Shown: in pieces, positions 1 to 9,920 of the stretch
How the letters are laid out: the number at the start of each line of letters is the position of its first letter
Numbering within the stretch: position 1 is the stretch's first letter
Translations under genes and position numbers: made by a program
NCBI GenBank assembly: GCA_947629765.1
Contig: CANREW010000009.1
Location: 1 to 44,319, forward strand
DNA: 44,319 nt
Reading direction: 5' to 3'
DNA from: an uncultured Clostridia bacterium
Lineage (GTDB): Bacteria; Bacillota; Clostridia; TANB77; CAG-508
The notes under the pieces: generated by a model
What the model was told of the DNA's origin: nothing
Seen by the model: only the letters and a program-made list of their open reading frames with translations
Database searches by the model: none

Positions 1-157
1 TCTTACAATAGTTGTTAATGTAGAACTAATTTATCTTTATTTTTTATTCAATAGATTTTACTTTTTTAATTAACGTAAGAGAATATAGACAAAATTTTAG
101 TCTAATATCTATTGATTTTTATATAAATTTAATATACAATATTTTTGGTGAAAAATA

Positions 158-2395
158 TTGAAAAAGAGAAGTAATAAGAAAGGAAATAACAAAAGAGCTG
201 TCATAACTAAAAGGATTGCACCTACTATGACAGTCGCTTTTGTTATTTTCTTTTTGTTAATATTAAGAATTGGATGGATACAATTTGTACAAGGAGCAGA
301 ATTAAAAGAATCTGCATCAAGACAACAGACATTAAATAAGATTATAAGCCCTACAAGAGGAGCAATATATGATGTAAATGGAAAGGCTTTGGCAGTTAGT
401 GCATCAGTTGATACAATAACAATAAACCCTTCTAAGTTTATAAAAAAGGGTGCAGCAGAAACAAAAGCTTTGCAAGAAAAGGTAGCTAAAGGCTTATCAG
501 ATATATTTAGTCTAGAATATGAAACAGTACTTAAACAAGTTCAAAGTGAAAATTCTGTTGAAACTATTATAAAAAAAGTTGAACAAGATTCTGTAGATAA
601 ACTAAAGAAATGGATGAGTGATAATAAAATAACATCAGGAATAAATATAGATGAGGATAATAAAAGATATTATCCTTATGGAACATTAGCAGCACATGTA
701 ATAGGTTTCACAGGAACAGATTCACAAGGGTTATATGGAATAGAACATAAATGGAATTCTGTACTTCAAGGAACATCAGGAAAAATAGTAACAACTGCAA
801 ATGTTAATGGAAAAGAAATATCAGATAATGCTGAGCAATATGTAGAAGTAGAAAACGGAAGTGATTTGTATCTTACACTAGATGTAGATATACAAAAGAT
901 AGTAGAAAAATATCTTAAAGAAGGAGTAGATAAATACAAAGCAAATGCAGGAAGTGCAATAGTAATGAGACCAAGTACAGGAGATATCCTTGCTATGGCA
1001 ACATATCCAAGCTATGACTTAAATACTCCGTTTACATTAAATATTGAGGAAAACAAAGATAATAAAACTGAAGGAGAAGAAAAAGAGTTATCAAGTGAAG
1101 AGAAAAGCAAATTACTTGCTGAGCAATGGTCAGATAGAAACTTTATGCGTACATATGAACCGGGCTCTACCTTCAAACTGTTAGTTGCGTCAACAGCATT
1201 AGAGGAAAATATAACTGGGGTAAATGTTCCGGGAGATTTTACTTGTAAAGGTTCAATACAAGTAAGTGATAGAACAATAAAATGTGCAAACTCTAAAACG
1301 CACGGGGCACAAACACTAAAACAAGCAGTTGGAAATTCTTGCAATAGTGCATTTATACAATTAGGTCAAAGAATAAAAGTAAATACATTGTACAAATATT
1401 TTAAGGCATTTGGCTTATTTGATAAAACAGGAATTGCAATAACAGGAGAAAGTGGAAGTACATTCCATAAAATAGAAGATGTTGGACCAGTAGAACTTGC
1501 AACAATTTCATTTGGCCAAAGATTTGAAATAACTCCACTTCAATTAATCACAGCAGTATCTAGTATCGCAAATGACGGTAAACTAATGCAGCCAAGGATA
1601 GTAAGGCAAGTTGTAAATACAGATACAGGTACTGAACAAGAGATAGAGACAAATACAGTTAGACAGGTTATATCAGAAGAAACTGCAAAATCAGTTAGAG
1701 AAATGATGAAGTATGTAGTAACAGACGGTGGAGGAGGAAACGGCGCAGTTAAAGGATATTCAATAGGAGGAAAGACAGGTACAGCTGAGCCATCTCCTAG
1801 TAGACCAGAAGATGGATATACAGTTTCTTTTGTAGCTATTGCACCAGCAGAAAATCCAGAATTAGTAATATTAGTTGCAGTATATAAACCATCTGGAGTT
1901 AACCCTTATGGTAGTACAGTTGCAGCACCAATAGTTTCAAAAATGTTATCAGAGATATTACCATATATGGGAATTGCATCAGAAAATTCTGATTCAAGTG
2001 GAGCTACAACATCTACTATAAAAACAGAAAAACTTCCAGACGTTACTAATAAAACATTAACAGAAGCTAAGAAAACTTTGGAAAACTTAGGATACAAAGT
2101 TGTTTGTGAAGACACTAAAAACAGTAACTCAATACTTGTTACAGAACAAGTTCCGCTAAAAGATACAGAAGTATTAGATGGAGCAACAGTTGTACTATAT
2201 ACAGAAGAAAATACGGTAAGAACATCTGTAACAGTTCCAAATTTGATAGGTATGACTTTATCAGAGGCAAAACAAAAATTATCTGAGAAAAACTTAAATG
2301 TGTCATATAGCGGAAGCGGAAAAGTTGTAAGTCAAAATGTAGCAGATGGCGTATCAATAGAACAAGGAACAGTAATAACACTAAAACTGGAATAA
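158..2395 (+). CDS. spoVD: Penicillin-binding transpeptidase with C-terminal PASTA domains (SpoVD/FtsI type)
   Basis: 745 aa; N-terminal TM helix, dimerisation domain, transpeptidase motifs (STFK, KTGT), two PASTA-like repeats. TTG start. Confidence 0.9.
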   Translation: MKKRSNKKGNNKRAVITKRIAPTMTVAFVIFFLLILRIGWIQFVQGAELKESASRQQTLNKIISPTRGAIYDVNGKALAVSASVDTITINPSKFIKKGAAETKALQEKVAKGLSDIFSLEYETVLKQVQSENSVETIIKKVEQDSVDKLKKWMSDNKITSGINIDEDNKRYYPYGTLAAHVIGFTGTDSQGLYGIEHKWNSVLQGTSGKIVTTANVNGKEISDNAEQYVEVENGSDLYLTLDVDIQKIVEKYLKEGVDKYKANAGSAIVMRPSTGDILAMATYPSYDLNTPFTLNIEENKDNKTEGEEKELSSEEKSKLLAEQWSDRNFMRTYEPGSTFKLLVASTALEENITGVNVPGDFTCKGSIQVSDRTIKCANSKTHGAQTLKQAVGNSCNSAFIQLGQRIKVNTLYKYFKAFGLFDKTGIAITGESGSTFHKIEDVGPVELATISFGQRFEITPLQLITAVSSIANDGKLMQPRIVRQVVNTDTGTEQEIETNTVRQVISEETAKSVREMMKYVVTDGGGGNGAVKGYSIGGKTGTAEPSPSRPEDGYTVSFVAIAPAENPELVILVAVYKPSGVNPYGSTVAAPIVSKMLSEILPYMGIASENSDSSGATTSTIKTEKLPDVTNKTLTEAKKTLENLGYKVVCEDTKNSNSILVTEQVPLKDTEVLDGATVVLYTEENTVRTSVTVPNLIGMTLSEAKQKLSEKNLNVSYSGSGKVVSQNVADGVSIEQGTVITLKLE

Positions 2396-2416
2396 TAAAG
2401 GAGAAAGTTTGCGTTT

Positions 2417-3052
2417 ATGAAATATATCAAATTAAATGAAGACGAAATAGAAAGAAGAGTAAAAGAAGCCATAGAAGTTATAAAAATGGGAGGAATTATT
2501 ATTGCCCCAACAGATACAGTATATGGACTTATATCGGATGCACTAAATGAAAAAGCAGTAGAAAAAATATATGAAATTAAAAAGAGAAAAAAATCAAACC
2601 CTTGCAGTATATTAGTATCAAATAAAGATATGCTAAAAAAGGTAGTAAAAAAAGTTTCTTTTGAAGAAGAAAAAATAATAGATAAATTTTTTCCAGGAGC
2701 AATTACATTAATATTTGAAAAAAATGAACAAATACCAGATATTGTTACATCAGGATTAAATACTGTTGGAATAAGAATGCCAAATGATAAATTTTTGTTA
2801 AAAGTAATAGAATTATTGGGTAGTCCAATAGTTGCAACAAGTCTAAATTTAGCAGGAGAAGAAACCAAAACAAATCTAGATAATATTTCTAAAGAAATTC
2901 TTAATAATGTAGATTACGTTATAGATAATGGAAATACTAAAATCGGTGTTGCATCAACAGTTGCAAAAATAGATGGAAAGAAAGTAGAAATTTTAAGAGA
3001 AGGCACAATAACTAAAAATATGATACAAGAAGTTTTAGAGGAGGAAATTTGA
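2417..3052 (+). CDS. tsaC: L-threonylcarbamoyladenylate synthase (Sua5/YciO/YrdC family)
   Basis: PTDTVYGL and KKRKKSNP motifs typical of the YrdC/Sua5 family. Confidence 0.9.
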   Translation: MKYIKLNEDEIERRVKEAIEVIKMGGIIIAPTDTVYGLISDALNEKAVEKIYEIKKRKKSNPCSILVSNKDMLKKVVKKVSFEEEKIIDKFFPGAITLIFEKNEQIPDIVTSGLNTVGIRMPNDKFLLKVIELLGSPIVATSLNLAGEETKTNLDNISKEILNNVDYVIDNGNTKIGVASTVAKIDGKKVEILREGTITKNMIQEVLEEEI

Positions 3053-3532
3053 TGGGCTACATAGTTACATTTTTAATAAGTATGATACCAATAATAGAAC
3101 TAAGAGGAGCAATTCCAGTTCGGAGTATTTACATTTCATTTGTCATATCTAGAAGCATTTGTAATTAGCTTTATTGGAAATATATTACCAGTATATTTCA
3201 TTGTAAAATACATAAGACCAATATTTGATTTATTAGGAAAAATAAAAATATTTAGAATAATTATTGACTGGGTAACAGAAAAAGCAACAAAGAAAATAGC
3301 AGAGGATAAAAGATTACAAACAGCAACAGCATTAGCACTTTACATATTTGTTGCAATTCCACTTCCTGGAACTGGAGCGTGGACAGGATCACTAATTGCA
3401 AATTTTTTAGATGTGCCACCTAAAAAAGCAGTACCAGCAATAATTGCAGGAGTTTTTACCGCAGGAATAATCATATTAGCTTTGACCGCAGTTGCAAACG
3501 GTGGAATAAATTATTTATTTACACATATTTAA
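3052..3532 (+). CDS. Small multidrug export protein family (COG2426-like), decoded with +1 frameshift at CGG 3121-3123
   Basis: ATG 3052 overlaps the tsaC stop. Frame 0 reads MGYIVTFLISMIPIIELRGAIPV then CGG and stops at TAG 3166. Skipping C3121 gives ...GAIPVGVFTFHLSYLEAFVISFIGNILPVYF..., a normal family member. Length 481 = 3n+1. Confidence 0.85.
3121..3123 (+). other. CGG +1 recoding site 1 (GTT CGG A -> Val-Gly)
   Basis: In-frame CGG; GGA in the +1 frame restores the conserved Gly of IPxG. Confidence 0.8.
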
Positions 3533-3581
3533 AAACTGACAATAATGTTTAGAAAAAGCTTATAAATATTATTGTCAGTTT
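3533..3581 (+). terminator. Intrinsic terminator-like hairpin
   Basis: AAACTGACAATAAT / ATTATTGTCAGTTT, perfect 14-bp stem just after the stop codon. Confidence 0.75.
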
Positions 3582-3630
3582 ATTATAATTGTTATATATT
3601 TTACACATAATAAATATGACAAAATAAATT

Positions 3631-3809
3631 GCTACAATTCACAGCAATTAAAATCTAAAGTAGCCAAACGCAGGGGTTTTATATTTAGAAGAAATTGAAG
3701 ACCCCCGAAAAACTTCGTAGGCGTTTCCCACGTGGGTTCAATTTATAATAAATATAAAATCCCCGACGAGATTTGGCGGACTTTATACTATAAGCTGTGA
3801 ATTGTAACA
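3631..3809. repeat. Structured interspersed repeat, copy 1 (variant central module)
   Basis: Ends form an inverted repeat (TACAATTCACAGC / GCTGTGAATTGTA). Outer arms shared with 14082-14270 and 24767-24955. Confidence 0.85.
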
Positions 3810-3894
3810 ATAAATGTTACAAAAATTTTACAATTTTGTGAAAAAGGTTGAAAAATATGGAATAATATCATATACTAAAAAATAATAGAAAAAC

Positions 3895-3923
3895 TTGCAA
3901 ATTTGACATTTATTTTGTATAAT
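3895..3923 (+). promoter_or_regulatory. SigA-type promoter for the glycan cluster
   Basis: TTGCAA - 17 nt - TATAAT upstream of the 3982 ATG. Confidence 0.6.
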
Positions 3924-3981
3924 AAAAATGGCTAAATTAAATTTATAATGAATTGCTAAAAAAGAGGAGGAAATAATAAAA

Positions 3982-4674
3982 ATGGCAATAGAAGGACCTG
4001 ATGTATCTGCTATAAATGATAGTATTAGAATTAATTTAAAAATAAAGGAAAAAGCAATGCAAGAAAAGAAATTTTATAAAGCAACTAAAAGAATAGTAGA
4101 TATCCTATTATCAGCAATAGGTTTAGTAGTGTTGTCTCCTGTATTTTTAACAATTGGAATAATAGTAAAACTAGATTCAAAAGGAACAGTATTTTTTAAA
4201 CATAAGAGAATTGGAAAAAATGGGCAAGAAATATATATATATAAATTTAGAACAATGATATCTGGCGCAGAACAAATGATAAAAAATTTTGATGAAGAAC
4301 AAATGAAAGAATTTAAAGAGAACTATAAACTAGAACATGATCCAAGAATCACAAAAGTTGGAGATTTTTTAAGAAAAACAAGTTTAGACGAATTACCACA
4401 GATTTGGAATATATTTAAAGGTGATTTATCTATCGTAGGACCTAGACCAATAACTAAGGAAGAACTTGAAAAATATGGAGAAAATAAAGAAAAATTTTTG
4501 AGTATTACTCCTGGATTAACAGGCTATTGGCAAGCAAATGGAAGAAGTTCAACAACTTATGAAGAACGTATGGCAATGGAATTATACTATGTAGATAATT
4601 GTTCTTGGAAAATGGACATAAAGATATTTTTCAAAACTATTATTTCTGTAATAAAAAAAGAGGGAGCAATGTAA
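3982..4674 (+). CDS. Undecaprenyl-phosphate sugar-1-phosphate transferase (bacterial sugar transferase)
   Basis: KRIVDILLSAIGL..., KFRTM, SLDELPQIWNIFKGDLSIVGPRP, PGLTGYWQ motifs. Confidence 0.92.
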   Translation: MAIEGPDVSAINDSIRINLKIKEKAMQEKKFYKATKRIVDILLSAIGLVVLSPVFLTIGIIVKLDSKGTVFFKHKRIGKNGQEIYIYKFRTMISGAEQMIKNFDEEQMKEFKENYKLEHDPRITKVGDFLRKTSLDELPQIWNIFKGDLSIVGPRPITKEELEKYGENKEKFLSITPGLTGYWQANGRSSTTYEERMAMELYYVDNCSWKMDIKIFFKTIISVIKKEGAM

Positions 4675-5460
4675 ATGGCTAAAAATATCAAAATCATCAT
4701 AGCAACACATAAAAAGTATGATATGCCTAAAAGTGATATATATCTTCCACTTCAAGTAGGAACAGAAGGTAAAGAAAAACTTGGGTATGAAGTAGATAGT
4801 AGTAGCGATAATATTTCAGAAAAAAATCCATATTACTGTGAATTAACAGGACTTTATTGGGCGTGGAAAAATTTAGATGCAGATTACATAGGTTTAGTAC
4901 ATTATAGAAGACATTTCGCATCAAAGAAAAGGATCAGTTCTAAAAAAAGAATAGATAGAGTTTTAACAGAAGAAGAGGCAAGAAAGATTTTAGAAACCTC
5001 AGATGTATTACTTCCTAAAAAAAGAAATTATTATATAGAAAATCTTTATTCTCATTACGAACATACAATGTATGTTGAACCATTAGAGATAACAAGAAAA
5101 ATAATTGAAGAAAAATATCCAAATTATTTAGCAGAGTTTGATAAATTACACAAAAGAACATCAGCACACATGTTTAATATGTTTATAATGAAAAAAGATA
5201 TTCTAAATGATTATTGCACATGGCTATTTGATATATTATTTGAACTAGAAAAAAGAATAGATGTAAGCAAATATGATGCTTTCCATTCGAGATTCTTTGG
5301 AAGAGTATCTGAACTATTACTTGATGTATGGATTAATACAAATGATATAAAATACGAAGAAATAAAAGTAATAAATATAGAAAAAGTAAATTGGCTAAAA
5401 AAAGGAACAGCCTTTCTAATGGCTAAATTTACTGGTAAAAGATATAAGGAAAGTTTTTAA
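4675..5460 (+). CDS. DUF4422 family glycosyltransferase
   Basis: IIIATHKKYDMP..., YCELTGLYWAWKN, DYIGLVHYRRHF motifs. Confidence 0.85.
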   Translation: MAKNIKIIIATHKKYDMPKSDIYLPLQVGTEGKEKLGYEVDSSSDNISEKNPYYCELTGLYWAWKNLDADYIGLVHYRRHFASKKRISSKKRIDRVLTEEEARKILETSDVLLPKKRNYYIENLYSHYEHTMYVEPLEITRKIIEEKYPNYLAEFDKLHKRTSAHMFNMFIMKKDILNDYCTWLFDILFELEKRIDVSKYDAFHSRFFGRVSELLLDVWINTNDIKYEEIKVINIEKVNWLKKGTAFLMAKFTGKRYKESF

Positions 5461-5461
5461 A

Positions 5462-6595
5462 ATGAGTAAAAAAGAAGAGCCAATTAGAATATTACAAATT
5501 CTTCCAGGTGGCCATATATGCGGAGGAATTGAAAATTTCATAATGAATTATTATCGAAATATTGACCGCTCGAAAGTTCAATTTGATTTTTTGGTGCATT
5601 ATGACGAGAAAGGTTATTATGATGATGAGATAAAATCTCTTGGCGGAAAGATTTATTACACAAATGTTAGAAAAGATAAGAATATATTAAAGTACATAAA
5701 ATTTCTAAATAAATTTTTCAAGGAACATAGAGAATATAAAATAATTCACGGGCATATGCCAGGTTTAGCACCAATATATTTATTAGTCGCTAAACTAAAT
5801 GGCGTAAAAATTAGAATTGCACATAGCCATGTTACAGATACAGAAAAAACTTTAAAAGGAATTATATTAAAACCAATTATAAAATCAATTAGATTTTTCT
5901 CAAATGTATATTTTTCTTGCTCAAATGAAGCAGGAAAGTTTATGTTTGGAAAGAGAAAATTTATTATAATAAAAAATGCAATTGATTTTGAAAAATTTAT
6001 ATTTAACGAAAATAAAAGAAATGAGATAAGAAAAGATTTAAAACTTAATAATGAATTTGTAGTAGGATGTATTGGAAGATTTAATCATCAAAAGAACCAT
6101 ACATTCTTATTAGACATATTCTCAGAAATGTTAAAAACGAAAAAGAAAAGTAAATTAGTTTTGATAGGAGAAGGAGCACTAGAAGAAAAAATTAAACAAA
6201 AGGCAGAAGACCTTGGAATATCAAAAGATATTATCTTTTTGGGCGTAAAAGATAATGTACAAGACTATTACAATGCTTTTGATGCTTTTCTTCTACCAAC
6301 AAACTTTGAAGGTCTAGGAATTGTTTTAATCGAAGCTCAAGTAAATAGTTTGCCAACATATACATCAGATGTTGTTCCAGAAGAAACAAATGTAAGTAAA
6401 CTCATACATTATATATCTTTAAAAAATCCTGCATCATATTGGGCAAATGATATACTATCAAGTGATAATGAAAGAAAAAATGTAATAGAAGATATAGAAA
6501 AGAAACATTACAATATAAAAATAGAAGCTCAAATATTACAAGATAAGTATATAGGACTTCTTAAAGGAGAAGATAACAATGAAAGAAACAATTAA
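5462..6595 (+). CDS. Glycosyltransferase family 4/1
   Basis: GGIENFIMNYYR, VGCIGRFNHQKNHTFLL, LPTNFEGLGIVLIEAQ motifs. Confidence 0.9.
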   Translation: MSKKEEPIRILQILPGGHICGGIENFIMNYYRNIDRSKVQFDFLVHYDEKGYYDDEIKSLGGKIYYTNVRKDKNILKYIKFLNKFFKEHREYKIIHGHMPGLAPIYLLVAKLNGVKIRIAHSHVTDTEKTLKGIILKPIIKSIRFFSNVYFSCSNEAGKFMFGKRKFIIIKNAIDFEKFIFNENKRNEIRKDLKLNNEFVVGCIGRFNHQKNHTFLLDIFSEMLKTKKKSKLVLIGEGALEEKIKQKAEDLGISKDIIFLGVKDNVQDYYNAFDAFLLPTNFEGLGIVLIEAQVNSLPTYTSDVVPEETNVSKLIHYISLKNPASYWANDILSSDNERKNVIEDIEKKHYNIKIEAQILQDKYIGLLKGEDNNERNN

Positions 6596-7718
6596 AACAG
6601 CCCTTATGTACTTTTTAAAACTAATATTATCCCCATTAAAACTATTTAGTCTGCAAAACTACGTAATGTTTTGTACAAACTCAGGAGGGGGATATTATTG
6701 TAATCCTAAATATATATATGAATATTTAATCAAAAATAATAAAATGCCAAATTATAAATTTATTTGGTGTTTTAAAAATCCAGAGAAATATAAATTTTTG
6801 AAGAGAAAAAATACAATTATCTGTAAATATCGTAGCCTTAAATACTATTATTATAAAGTAGTATCAAAGGTGTATATATCAAATTCAATAGAGGGAAATG
6901 AAACCCCAAAAAAGAAAAAACAAATTAGAATTCAAACTTGGCACGGAGGAGGCTCTTATAAAAAAGTAGCTTTGGCTGAAAAAGCAAAATCAAATATCTA
7001 CAAAAAAAGAACCGAAAACAATATGAAAAATACAGACATTTTTATATCTAGTAGTAAAGTTTTTACAGATGAAGTAATAAAAAATAACTTTTTCTATTCA
7101 GGAAAAATTTTAGAAACTGGAATGCCAAGAAATGATATTTTATTTGATAAAGAAAAATATCAATCTATAAGAAAAAAAGTGCTTGATTTTTATCATATAG
7201 ATGATAGCAAATTTATAGCTTTATATGCTCCAACTTGGAGATATGATGAAAGTAAATTAGAAGAAATTAATTTTAAAAGCCTAAAAGAACATTTAGAAAA
7301 AAAGTTTGGAAAAGATGTAATTATAATATACAGGGCGCATCTACATATGCAAAAAGACAAAATAGATAATCTAATATCTAGTTCAGAGTATGAAGATATG
7401 CAGGAACTACTTATAGCATCAGATTTATTAATTACAGATTATTCATCGTCTATTTGGGATTATTCTTTTTTATACAAACCTTGTTTTTTATTTTGCCCAG
7501 ATTTAGATTACTATATAGAAAATAGAGGCTTTGTTATTGATATATATGAGTGGGGATTCCCTGTTTGTAAATCAAATGATAGCCTAATGGAACAAATTGA
7601 TAATTTTAATATAGAAGAATTTAAAGATAAAATGGACAAGCATCATAAAACTCTAGGATCTTATGAAACAGGAAAAGCATCAGAATATATTGCAAAATAT
7701 ATTGAGGAGGAATTTTAA
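6579..7718 (+). CDS. CDP-glycerol glycerophosphotransferase family (TagB/TagF-like)
   Basis: QTWHGGGSYKKV, GMPRNDILF, ALYAPTWRYDES, LLITDYSSSIWDYSFLYKP motifs. Confidence 0.88.
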   Translation: MKETIKTALMYFLKLILSPLKLFSLQNYVMFCTNSGGGYYCNPKYIYEYLIKNNKMPNYKFIWCFKNPEKYKFLKRKNTIICKYRSLKYYYYKVVSKVYISNSIEGNETPKKKKQIRIQTWHGGGSYKKVALAEKAKSNIYKKRTENNMKNTDIFISSSKVFTDEVIKNNFFYSGKILETGMPRNDILFDKEKYQSIRKKVLDFYHIDDSKFIALYAPTWRYDESKLEEINFKSLKEHLEKKFGKDVIIIYRAHLHMQKDKIDNLISSSEYEDMQELLIASDLLITDYSSSIWDYSFLYKPCFLFCPDLDYYIENRGFVIDIYEWGFPVCKSNDSLMEQIDNFNIEEFKDKMDKHHKTLGSYETGKASEYIAKYIEEEF

Positions 7719-8718
7719 ATGGAAAAAACCTTAACAATTTCTATTGCAGGTTATAATGTAGAAAAGTTTATTGAAAATACACTTGAATCTTTATTATTAG
7801 AAGATATAGCTGATTTAGAAATTTTAGTTCAAGATGACCGGAGGAACAGATAGGACAGCTGAAATTGTTAAGAAATATGAAGAAAAATATCCAGATATAA
7901 TAAAACTTGTACATAAAGAAAATGGAGGATACGGATCTACAATTAATAGTAGTATAAACTTAGCTAGGGGAAAATATTTTAAGCAACTAGATGGTGATGA
8001 TTGGTTTAATAAAAGTAATTTCAAAAAGTTATTAGAAATACTTAGAACAACAAATACTGATATAGTTTATACTCCTTATGTAATAAACAATGAAAAAAAT
8101 GGAGAGCGAAAACTTATAGATTTTTTTAGCAATGATATTCATGGAGAATATCAAACTGAAGAGATACTTGTAAAAGCAATAAGATATTTAAGTATGTATA
8201 CACTTACTTATAAAACTAAGATTTTAAAAGAAAATGATATAAGAGTATTAGAAAAATGCTTATATACGGATACTGAATATGCTTTATATCCAATTATACA
8301 TTGTAATGATATATATATAACGCATGATCCAGTTTATGTTTATAGAATTGGAAGAGATGAGCAAAGTGTTTCTTTAAATAGCAGAATAAAACATTATGAG
8401 GAACACATAAAAGTAACTAAACGATTGATTGAATTTTTAGAAAAAACACAAAAGGAAAAGTCGCAAAATATGGCAGAATATGTAAAAGGATATGTAAGCC
8501 ATATGGCAGCATGTTCAATTGGAGATTTTTTAATTCTTTTACCACAAAGTAAAGAAAACTTAAACAAAATAAAAGAATTTGAAAAATATGTATATGACAA
8601 TAAAAAAGATGTATATTTTGAAATAGAAAAAATAAGTAGATTAGTTAAACTACTTAGAAAATCAAAATATACATTGTATCCATTATTATCTTACTACAAA
8701 AGGAGAAAATATAGATGA
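7719..8718 (+). CDS. Glycosyltransferase family 2, decoded with +1 frameshift at CGG 7839-7841
   Basis: ATG 7719; frame 0 reads MEKTLTISIAGYNVEKFIENTLESLLLEDIADLEILVQDD-CGG-AGG-AAC-AGA-TAG. Skipping one C gives QDDGGTDRTAEIVKKYEEKYPD..., the GT2 DDGxTD motif. Length 1000 = 3n+1. Confidence 0.88.
7839..7841 (+). other. CGG +1 recoding site 2 (GAC CGG A -> Asp-Gly)
   Basis: In-frame CGG; +1 GGA restores the Gly of the GT2 DDG motif; zero-frame TAG four codons on. Confidence 0.85.
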
Positions 8719-9920
8719 AGAAAAATAGCATAATAGAAAAATTACTATATTTTGTTTTTGCAATTTATGCAGTTACTTTATTTGCAAATACGACAGCTAT
8801 ATATTTAGAATATGATTATGTAGAAAAAATCGTAAAATTTATTAGATATGGCTGTTATTTAGTTTTTGCAATAAAGGCTGTGTATTTATTTTTTAAAGAA
8901 AAAAATATTTCGATAGCAAATGCTATATTTTTCATAATTTCAGTACTTGTACTTGTTTTAGGAAAAAGTACAGAATTTTTAATTCTATTCTTTGCTATTA
9001 ATGCACTTAGAGATTTAGAGTTTAAAAAAATTATAAAAATCGGCTTAATTATATATTCTGTGTTATTTATATTAACAATAATTTTAAGTCATTTTGGAGT
9101 TGTACCAAATTGGGTGTTTCATAGACAAGATACATTAAGATATTCATTAGGATTTATATATCCGACTGATTTGATGTCTGTATATGTAACAATTGTATTG
9201 TTATATTTTTATACAAGAAATATAGAAGCAAAATATATAGAGCTAATTATTTTAGAAGGAATTGCAATAGTATTATTTAAATATACAGATGGAAGATTAG
9301 GACTTGTAATGAGTACAATGATTATTGCATTTCTTGCTATAAATAAAATATTGGTATCTACAAAACTATTGGATAAAATAAAAATAAATTCAGATAAACT
9401 AAAAAAGATAGGAATTATCTTATTAAAGTCAGTACCAGTTATTTTCCTAATTGCAACTATTTTAGTTAGCTTTTTATATAGGTATGATATAAAAGTTATA
9501 AATTGGGTAAATCATATAATAAGTGAGAGAATATCATTAAATAGTGAGGCTATACAAAAATATCCAATAGAACCATTTGGATCAAATGTAGATTGGATTG
9601 GAATGGGAGGACAATATAATGTAGCCCTACAAGATTTAAATTATAACTATGTAGATATGTCTTACCTTAGAATACTATTTGACTATGGAATTGTTGGATC
9701 ATTGTTTATAATTTATGCTTATATAAAAACCATTGGTTATTGTATAGAGAAAAATGAAAAAATAACTCTTATGTGTATATTTATAATACTTATTTGGGGA
9801 CTTATAGAACCGGTTATTTTCTCAATAAGCAGAAACTTGTTTATAATATATTTAGGACAAGCAATAGCAAGAGGCAGAAATAAAAAATTATTAGTAGAAG
9901 ATACAAGGAGAGATGTATGA
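8715..9920 (+). CDS. O-antigen polymerase/ligase-like polytopic membrane protein
   Basis: 401 aa, many hydrophobic segments, position within the glycan cluster. Confidence 0.6.
   Translation: MKKNSIIEKLLYFVFAIYAVTLFANTTAIYLEYDYVEKIVKFIRYGCYLVFAIKAVYLFFKEKNISIANAIFFIISVLVLVLGKSTEFLILFFAINALRDLEFKKIIKIGLIIYSVLFILTIILSHFGVVPNWVFHRQDTLRYSLGFIYPTDLMSVYVTIVLLYFYTRNIEAKYIELIILEGIAIVLFKYTDGRLGLVMSTMIIAFLAINKILVSTKLLDKIKINSDKLKKIGIILLKSVPVIFLIATILVSFLYRYDIKVINWVNHIISERISLNSEAIQKYPIEPFGSNVDWIGMGGQYNVALQDLNYNYVDMSYLRILFDYGIVGSLFIIYAYIKTIGYCIEKNEKITLMCIFIILIWGLIEPVIFSISRNLFIIYLGQAIARGRNKKLLVEDTRRDV

Noticed and set aside
1012-1344. Antisense ORFs such as 1012-1344(-), 2332-2868(-), 13284-13883(-), 18849-19277(-), 19657-19989(-)
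   Set aside because: They lie fully opposite strong genes, have no recognisable domains and show low-complexity composition typical of shadow ORFs in AT-rich DNA.
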